In this document: positions 59,248 through 64,000 of the stretch, in pieces
How the letters are laid out: each line of letters starts with the position of its first letter
Numbering within the stretch: the first letter of the stretch is position 1
Source of the DNA: Streptomonospora nanhaiensis
GTDB taxonomy: Bacteria > Actinomycetota > Actinomycetes > Streptosporangiales > Streptosporangiaceae
Direction: 5' to 3'
Assembly (NCBI RefSeq): GCF_026642255.1
Contig: NZ_CP113264.1
Location: 2,604,001 to 2,668,000 of the forward strand
Length of the DNA: 64,000 nucleotides
Made by a program: the position numbers and the translations under genes
The notes under the pieces: generated by a model
Database searches by the model: none
What the model saw: the letters and a program-made list of their open reading frames with translations, nothing else
Told to the model about the DNA's origin: nothing

Positions 59248-60671
59248 CGCTGCCCCTTCCCACGCTTGTTCCACCACGAGCGGAAGGACTCCGCGGGGAC
59301 GTCCGGGACGTCCCGGGTGTCCGTCCACTCCCCGGCCGTGCCGGGCAGGTGCCCCGGCACCAGGTTGCGGCCCAGCCCCGCCGCGCGCTGGGCGGCCCCC
59401 AGGGCGCGCGAGGACGAGAAGACCGCCTCGGCGCCCGCCATCAACGCCTTCTCCCCCAGGTGTCCCCTGCCCGCGGAGACCTCCTCGCGCAGGTGCACCA
59501 GCACCTCCGGGATGTCGATCGCCACCGGGCAGACCTCGTAGCAGGCGCCGCACAGCGACGACGCGTACGGCAGCGCCTCGTCCACCGCCGAGGACATCCC
59601 GCGCAGCTGCGGCGTGAGGATCGCGCCGATCGGTCCCGGGTACACCGACCCGTAGGCGTGGCCCCCCGTGCGCTCGTACACCGGGCAGGTGTTCAGGCAC
59701 GCGGAGCAGCGGATGCAGCGCAGGGCCTGGCGGCCCACCGTGTCGGCCAGCACGTCCGTGCGGCCGTTGTCCAGCAGCACCAGGTGGAACTCCTGTGGGC
59801 CGTCGCCCGGGGTCACCCCGGTCCAGGTCGAGGTGTAGGGGTTCATCCGCTCGCCGGTGGACGAGCGCGGCAGGAGCTGCATGAACACCTCCAGGTCCGA
59901 CCAGGTCGGCACGATCTTCTCGATGCCCACCACGGAGATGAGGGTCTGGGGGAGGGTCAGGCACATGCGCCCGTTGCCCTCCGACTCCAGCACCACCAGC
60001 GTCCCGGAGTCGGCCACCGCGAAGTTGGCGCCCGAGATCGCGGTCCTGGTGCGCAGGAAGCGCTCGCGCAGGTGCAGCCGGGCCGCCTCCGCCAGGGCGC
60101 GGGGGTCGTCGGTCAGCCCCGGCGGGGCCGGGGTCCCCCACTCCGCCATCTGGTCCAGGAAGATCTCCCGGATCTGGGCGCGTCCCAGGTGGATGGCGGG
60201 CACCAGGATGTGCGACGGGAGGTCGTCGCCCAGCTGCACGATCAGCTCCGCGAGGTCCGTCTCGTAGGCGGTGATCCCCGCCTCGGCCAGCGCGTTGTTG
60301 AGCTCGATCTCCTGGGTGGCCATCGACTTGACCTTGACCACGTCCGTCTCGCCGGTGGCCTTCACCAGCCGGGTGACGATCGCGTTGGCCTCCTCGGCGT
60401 CGGCGGCCCAGTGCACCCGGCCGCCCGCGCGGGTCACCGACTCCTCCAACTGCTCCAGGTAGCGGTCCAGGTGGCGGAGCGTGTGCTCCTTGACCGCCGC
60501 CCCCTCCGCGCGCAGCAGCTGCCAGTCGTCGTTCAGCTCGCCGACCACGGACGCGCGCTTGTCGCGGATCGTGTGCGTCGCCCTGCGCAGGTTGTGGCGG
60601 GTCCGGGAGTCGTCGACGGCCGCCCTCGCGGCCTCGGGGAAGGGCGGTATGCCCAGGAACGTGGCGCTCAT
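59244..60671 (-). CDS. lutB: LutB, lactate utilization iron-sulfur protein B
   Basis: A 475-residue LutB/YkgF-type protein. The N-terminal LUD domain includes VVKVKSMATQEIELNNALAE, GANFAVADSGTLVVLESEGN and VVGIEKIVPTWSDL. The C-terminal ferredoxin-like region carries two 4Fe-4S cysteine sets, CIRCSACLNTCPVYERTGG and CGACYEVCPVAIDIP. It is the electron-transfer core of the LutABC complex. ATG 60671 overlaps the lutA stop (ATGA). Confidence 0.94.
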   Translation of the reverse strand: MSATFLGIPPFPEAARAAVDDSRTRHNLRRATHTIRDKRASVVGELNDDWQLLRAEGAAVKEHTLRHLDRYLEQLEESVTRAGGRVHWAADAEEANAIVTRLVKATGETDVVKVKSMATQEIELNNALAEAGITAYETDLAELIVQLGDDLPSHILVPAIHLGRAQIREIFLDQMAEWGTPAPPGLTDDPRALAEAARLHLRERFLRTRTAISGANFAVADSGTLVVLESEGNGRMCLTLPQTLISVVGIEKIVPTWSDLEVFMQLLPRSSTGERMNPYTSTWTGVTPGDGPQEFHLVLLDNGRTDVLADTVGRQALRCIRCSACLNTCPVYERTGGHAYGSVYPGPIGAILTPQLRGMSSAVDEALPYASSLCGACYEVCPVAIDIPEVLVHLREEVSAGRGHLGEKALMAGAEAVFSSSRALGAAQRAAGLGRNLVPGHLPGTAGEWTDTRDVPDVPAESFRSWWNKRGKGQR

Positions 60672-61453
60672 CGGGTGACGGCCTCCTTCGCGGCGGGTGC
60701 GTCGTCGGGGGCGGGCCCGGCCGAGCCGCCCTTCTCGGTACTGGCCAGGATCTCGGCGATGTGCGCCACCCGCATGCCCGACCGCTGCCGGGACAGGATG
60801 CCGCCGATGTGCATCAGGCAGGAGTTGTCCACCGCGCACAGGACCTCGGCGCCGGTCTCGACGGCGTGCCGTGCCTTGTCCGCGCCCATGGCGGAGGAGA
60901 CGTCGCCGTTCTTGACCGCGAACGTGCCGCCGAAGCCGCAGCACTCGGTGGCGCCCTCCAGCTCCACCAGCTCCAGGCCGCGCACGGCGCGCAGGAGCCG
61001 GTAGGGGCGGTCGCCCAGGCCGAGCATGCGCAGCCCGTGGCAGGTCGGGTGGTAGGCGACCTTGTGCGGGTAGTAGGCGCCCACGTCGGTCACCCCGAGC
61101 ACGTCCACCAGGAACTCGGTGAGGTCGTACACGCGCGGGGCGAGGCCGGCCACCTTGCGGGACAGGCGGCTGCCGCCCGCGCCCAGGCGCGGGTAGTTGT
61201 CGCGGATCATCGCCGCGCAGGAGCCGGAGGGGACGACGACGGCGTCGGCGCCCTCGAAGGTCTTGACGAAGCGCACGGCCAGCCGTGTCGCCGGTCTGCG
61301 GTACCCCGTGTTGTAGTGCATCTGGCCGCAGCACGTCTGGTCCTCCGGGAAGACGACCTCGTGGCCCAGCCGCTCCAGGAGCCGCACCACCGCCCGTCCG
61401 GTGTCGGGGAAGAGTGTGTCGTTGACACAGGTGATGAAGAGTGCGATCCGCAT
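60668..61453 (-). CDS. lutA: LutA, lactate utilization (Fe)-S oxidoreductase A
   Basis: A 261-residue LutA/YkgE-type protein with two CCG domains: DQTCCGQMHYNTGY in the N-terminal half and TECCGFGGTFAVKNGDVSS plus DNSCLMHIGG in the C-terminal half. It is first in the lutABC operon. The start is ATG 61453 (MRIALFITCVNDT), three bases after GGGAGG; the longer frame from 61531 would run across the operator. A palindromic GntR-type site lies about 57 bases upstream. Confidence 0.92.
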   Translation of the reverse strand: MRIALFITCVNDTLFPDTGRAVVRLLERLGHEVVFPEDQTCCGQMHYNTGYRRPATRLAVRFVKTFEGADAVVVPSGSCAAMIRDNYPRLGAGGSRLSRKVAGLAPRVYDLTEFLVDVLGVTDVGAYYPHKVAYHPTCHGLRMLGLGDRPYRLLRAVRGLELVELEGATECCGFGGTFAVKNGDVSSAMGADKARHAVETGAEVLCAVDNSCLMHIGGILSRQRSGMRVAHIAEILASTEKGGSAGPAPDDAPAAKEAVTR

Positions 61454-61509
61454 GGGCCTCCCTCGAGCCGCCCTCCAGGGGTCGGCGTCCCGCTCGCCAC
61501 GAGCCTTCC

Positions 61510-61524
61510 AGTGGTCCGACCACT
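61510..61524. promoter_or_regulatory. Predicted LldR/GntR operator upstream of lutA
   Basis: AGTGGT-CCG-ACCACT is a perfect 6+3+6 inverted repeat containing TGGT-N3-ACCA, the FadR/LldR consensus. On the reverse strand a TTGCCG (-35-like) lies upstream so that the -10 would fall at the edge of this site, as expected for repression by the regulator at 63550. Confidence 0.75.
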
Positions 61525-61728
61525 TTTGCACACCGGAGGAAGTGCGGCAAGAACAGGGGGGTTTATCGGTGTTGAGGGAGAGTCTCAGGCAGGATTGGTA
61601 CGATCACTTTTCGGTGGTGTGGCCCGGGACACGTGTCGGAGCCGGGCGGATCCGTTCCGGGCCACCGGTGCTTCCCGGGCCCCGCCGGTCCGGCCGGGCG
61701 GTCCCGGCGGGTTTGCTCGCCGGCGGGC

Positions 61729-61768
61729 CCGCTCCCGGCGGGGAGGGGCCCGCCCCCGCCGGGAGCGG
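61729..61768. terminator. 15-bp perfect hairpin after queC
   Basis: CCGCTCCCGGCGGGG (61729-61743) and CCCCGCCGGGAGCGG (61754-61768) pair perfectly around a 10-base loop, about 80 bases after the queC stop. Confidence 0.7.
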
Positions 61769-61847
61769 CGTACGGGTACCCCGGTCCGCCGGAGGAGCCG
61801 GTGCGCGGACCTGCCGGGCCACGGGTGCGGACCGCGGCGCGTACGGG

Positions 61848-62540
61848 CTACACCAGCTCCGGGACCACGGCGTACACGGTCGGGTCGGTGTGGCCCCCGG
61901 CGGTCAGGGCGTCGTGGCGCAGGATGCACGTCCCGCAGGTGCCGCAGTGCGAGGGGCCGGCGGAGTAGCACGACCACGTCAGCTCGTACGGCACCCCCAG
62001 GCTCCGGCCGATCTTCCCGATGCCCGCCTTGCTCGTGCGGGAGAAGGGGGTGTGGACGGTGACGGTGCCGCTGGTGGACAGCAGCGCGGCCGTGTTGACC
62101 GCGGCGATGAACTCCGGCCTGGTGTCGGGGTAGACGTCGTGGTCGTCGGCGTGGACCGCGGTGACGACGCGGTCGTGCCCCAGGGTCTGCGCGATGCCCA
62201 GGGCCGCGAAGACGAACGTGCCGTTCCTGGACGGCACCACGGTGACGCCGGTGGAGTCGGCGCCGCCGTCCCCGTACACGCCGTTGGAGTAGGGGCCGCT
62301 CGGCACGTCGATGGTGGGGTCGGTGAAGGAGGAGCGGAGCTTGGCCCCCCAGGAGGAGAGGTCGATGAAGTGGTAGTCCACGCCGTAGTGCTCGGCCAGG
62401 CTCCTCGCCGACTGGATCTCGGCCGCGTTGCGCTGGGAGTAGTTGATGTTGAGGACCGCGCCGGCGCGTCCCTCCTGGGCGGAGAGGGCCAGGGCGGTGG
62501 CGGAGTCCATGCCGCCGGACAGCAGTACCAGGTCGCTCAT
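61848..62540 (-). CDS. queC: QueC-type 7-cyano-7-deazaguanine synthase
   Basis: A 230-residue ATP-pyrophosphatase-type enzyme that turns 7-carboxy-7-deazaguanine into preQ0. The PP-loop is SGGMDS (residues 8-13). The structural zinc is bound by C191, C199, C202 and C205 in SCYSAGPSHCGTCGTC. NINYSQRNAAEIQSA and VPSRNGTFVFAALGIA are also typical. ATG 62540 is preceded by GGGAG. No queD, queE, folE, tgt or dpd gene is in the window, so it may serve queuosine synthesis with distant partners, a deazapurine natural product, or a DNA-modification or defence role. Confidence 0.9.
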   Translation of the reverse strand: MSDLVLLSGGMDSATALALSAQEGRAGAVLNINYSQRNAAEIQSARSLAEHYGVDYHFIDLSSWGAKLRSSFTDPTIDVPSGPYSNGVYGDGGADSTGVTVVPSRNGTFVFAALGIAQTLGHDRVVTAVHADDHDVYPDTRPEFIAAVNTAALLSTSGTVTVHTPFSRTSKAGIGKIGRSLGVPYELTWSCYSAGPSHCGTCGTCILRHDALTAGGHTDPTVYAVVPELV

Positions 62541-63549
62541 TGCAGATCTCCCTTTCGGTTGCCTTCGTCGGTGCGGGTTCAACGGTGAGAGGGGGAGTCC
62601 CGTGGGGCCGCCCCGGCACTCCTCGTGCGGGGCCTCGGTGGTGTGCCGCCCGGCTCTGTCCGCCGCCCGGGGTCGGGCGGACGGAGGGCACGGGGCCGGC
62701 GTCCGGCACAAGGGGCCGGCCCGGTGGCGGCGGGGGAGCCCGCGGACGCCTGCCGCGGGGGTCGGCGGGCAGGCGGTCGGGTCGGACACGGTGTGTCACC
62801 ACCTGTGGCGACGGGCGGGCTCGGGGCTCGGGGGCAGGTGGACCGGGGCCGTGTCAGGACGGCAGGACCGTCTCCCGGTGCGGGGTCCGCAGGAGGGAGC
62901 CGGCCCACGTTCTCGATGCGGGCCTGCGCGGGCCCGCCGTGGGACCGTCGCCGCTCGCGTCCGGGCGGTGGGCCGGGCCATGGGTGCGCCGGGCCGCATC
63001 ATCGGCGGCACGAGCGGCGGGCACCCGGCACAGGTGAGGGATCACGGTCGGCTCCAAGCATCCTTGGCGACACTGCTCCCAGTTGAGCAGATCCGGATCC
63101 GTCGTGTGAGGGGTTTCGCGGAACCCGGTTCGCACGTCGCGGGGGAGTCCGCCGGATGTACCGCGTCGCTGGACGGGTCCCCGGCCGTCGTTCCAGGAGA
63201 GCCCGTCCCGGCGCCCACGGCGGCGCCCCGCGGCCCGGCGCCCGAGGTTCGCCCCGGCGGAGAGCACGGTATCCCCCAGGGCCCCGGCCGCGACAGGACT
63301 TGCTGCTCCATTCCGACGAGCGCCGAATGGTCGGACCACTCTGTCGTGAGGAGAAGCAAGTCGAGGAAATAAGCTGGTTTTTCGGCGGAGAGCAATGATG
63401 TATCAGAAAATTGGTATGATGAATCGCCCGTCAAAGGGAACGGTGCGGCAGCCTCTCGGAGTCCGGACCGGACACGGACGCCGCCCGGAACACAGCGAGG
63501 GGCGCCCCGCGAGGGCGGTGCGCCACGGCCCGACGACTTGGAGAGATCC
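62541..63549. other. One-kilobase gene-free region between queC and the GntR gene
   Basis: Divergent promoters only. The GC-rich left part has no frame with a ribosome-binding site. From about 63340 to 63440 the sequence is AT-richer and includes a TATGAT -10-like hexamer at 63414-63419. The operator lies at 63323-63337. No riboswitch fold was recognised. Confidence 0.5.
63323..63337. promoter_or_regulatory. Predicted LldR/GntR operator upstream of the regulator
   Basis: AATGGT-CGG-ACCACT equals the reverse complement of the lutA operator at 14 of 15 positions. Its place upstream of the regulator gene suggests autoregulation. Confidence 0.7.
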
Positions 63550-64000
63550 GTGCCCCACGATCCCGGCGGAGAGCGCACGCCCGTCACCCAGAGGGCCGTC
63601 GAGCGGATCAAGGCGATGATCGCGGGGGGCGAGGTCGGCCCCGGCGAGCGCCTGCCCACCGAACGCGACCTGGCGGTCCAGCTCGGGGTCTCCCGCAGTT
63701 CCATGCGCGAGGCCATCCGCGCCCTCACCACGCTCGGTGTCCTGGAGGCCCGCCACGGGGCGGGCGTCTACGTCACGGCGCTGCGCCCCGCGGACCTGCT
63801 GGAGACCTTCTCGGTGCTCGCCGAGGTGTCCCAGGGGCAGACCCTCCTGGAGGTCCTCCAGGTGCGCCGGATGCTCGAACCCGCCGCCACGGCCCTGGCG
63901 GCGGCGCGGGCCGACGCGCGCGACCTGGAACGCATCGGCGCGCTGCTGGAGCGCATGGACGGCTCCGACGCCATGGACTGCGCGGGGGCTCCGGGGGGCG
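63550..64000 (+). CDS. FadR-subfamily GntR regulator (LldR-like), 3' end beyond the window
   Basis: From GTG 63550 (GGAGAG upstream) the frame is open to the window end, 150 codons. The winged helix runs RAVERIKAMIAGGEVGPGER, then LPTERDLAVQLGVSRSSMRE, then AIRALTTLGVLEARHGAGVY. It is followed by the start of the FCD ligand domain (LLEVLQVRRMLEPAATALAA). Together with matching operators in front of lutA and of itself it is the probable lactate-responsive repressor of lutABC (inference). The end of the ligand domain is not visible. Confidence 0.85.
   Translation, partial: MPHDPGGERTPVTQRAVERIKAMIAGGEVGPGERLPTERDLAVQLGVSRSSMREAIRALTTLGVLEARHGAGVYVTALRPADLLETFSVLAEVSQGQTLLEVLQVRRMLEPAATALAAARADARDLERIGALLERMDGSDAMDCAGAPGG

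Larger units (their letters stand above)
61454..61847. other. Region between queC and lutA
   Basis: About 390 bases: the lut promoter and operator on the lutA side, and the queC terminator hairpin at 61729-61768 on the other. No gene seen. Confidence 0.6.

Noticed and set aside
61569-61620. Possible small transcript or promoter-like AT-richer patch between lutA and queC
   Set aside because: It is explained by the lut promoter region; no hairpin or reading frame supports an RNA gene.
62541-62900. preQ1 riboswitch in front of queC
   Set aside because: No short pseudoknot aptamer pattern with an A-rich tail could be found; the region is GC-rich and unstructured by eye.

Overview
High-GC actinomycete chromosome. 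Nearly every codon ends in G or C, GTG starts are common, and GC-only hairpins stand in for U-tract terminators. The gene families (AccDA-type carboxyltransferase, FadR/GntR regulators, CYP157-like P450, WXG100-like giant toxin, IS110 and IS3 elements) suggest a Nocardiopsis-like member of the Streptosporangiales. That placement is inference from gene content; no rRNA or tRNA gene was seen.

Layout. 0-13 kb: a jetABC (type II Wadjet / MksBEF-like SMC) operon with no visible jetD, followed by an SDR oxidoreductase, an unknown protein and a histidine phosphatase. Two members of one large hypothetical family flank this stretch (1-974 and 11416-12900); a more diverged third lies at 26432-28009. 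13-19 kb: a compact dicarboxylate (probably malonate) module: a MatC-type carrier, a FadR-type regulator, a fused AccD-AccA carboxyltransferase and a CaiB/BaiF CoA-transferase. Near-identical operators of the form TGGC-N3-GCCA precede both transcription units. 19.5-31.9 kb: an ABC exporter, a large PD-(D/E)XK-like protein, a lipoprotein, a GNAT acetyltransferase, an IS110 element with a candidate bridge-RNA region, a phosphatidylserine-decarboxylase-like enzyme, and a two-gene RNA-repair cassette (HD-Pnk plus ATP-dependent RNA ligase).

32-47.3 kb holds the most striking locus: a 4462-residue WXG100-like polymorphic toxin. Its C-terminal two thirds are nine ADP-ribosyltransferase-like (ART) domains in the order A-B-C-D, A'-B'-C'-D', E. 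That is a duplicated four-domain block plus one terminal ART. Two small, mutually related genes follow it directly and are the likely immunity genes. A truncated paralogue of the toxin N-terminus lies upstream, next to an AT-rich purine/pyrimidine-biased promoter region.

47-55 kb shows rearrangement: a truncated second copy of a DUF2786 gene (with a 153-bp in-frame deletion relative to the full copy 5.8 kb away), a two-component system beside a DUF418 membrane protein, and a peptidoglycan-amidase gene cut by a left-truncated IS3 element. 55-64 kb: a P450 lacking the ExxR motif, a secreted alpha/beta hydrolase, a lutABC lactate-oxidation operon, a lone queC, and a divergent FadR/LldR-type regulator. 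The regulator's predicted operator (TGGT-N3-ACCA) lies both upstream of lutA and upstream of the regulator itself.
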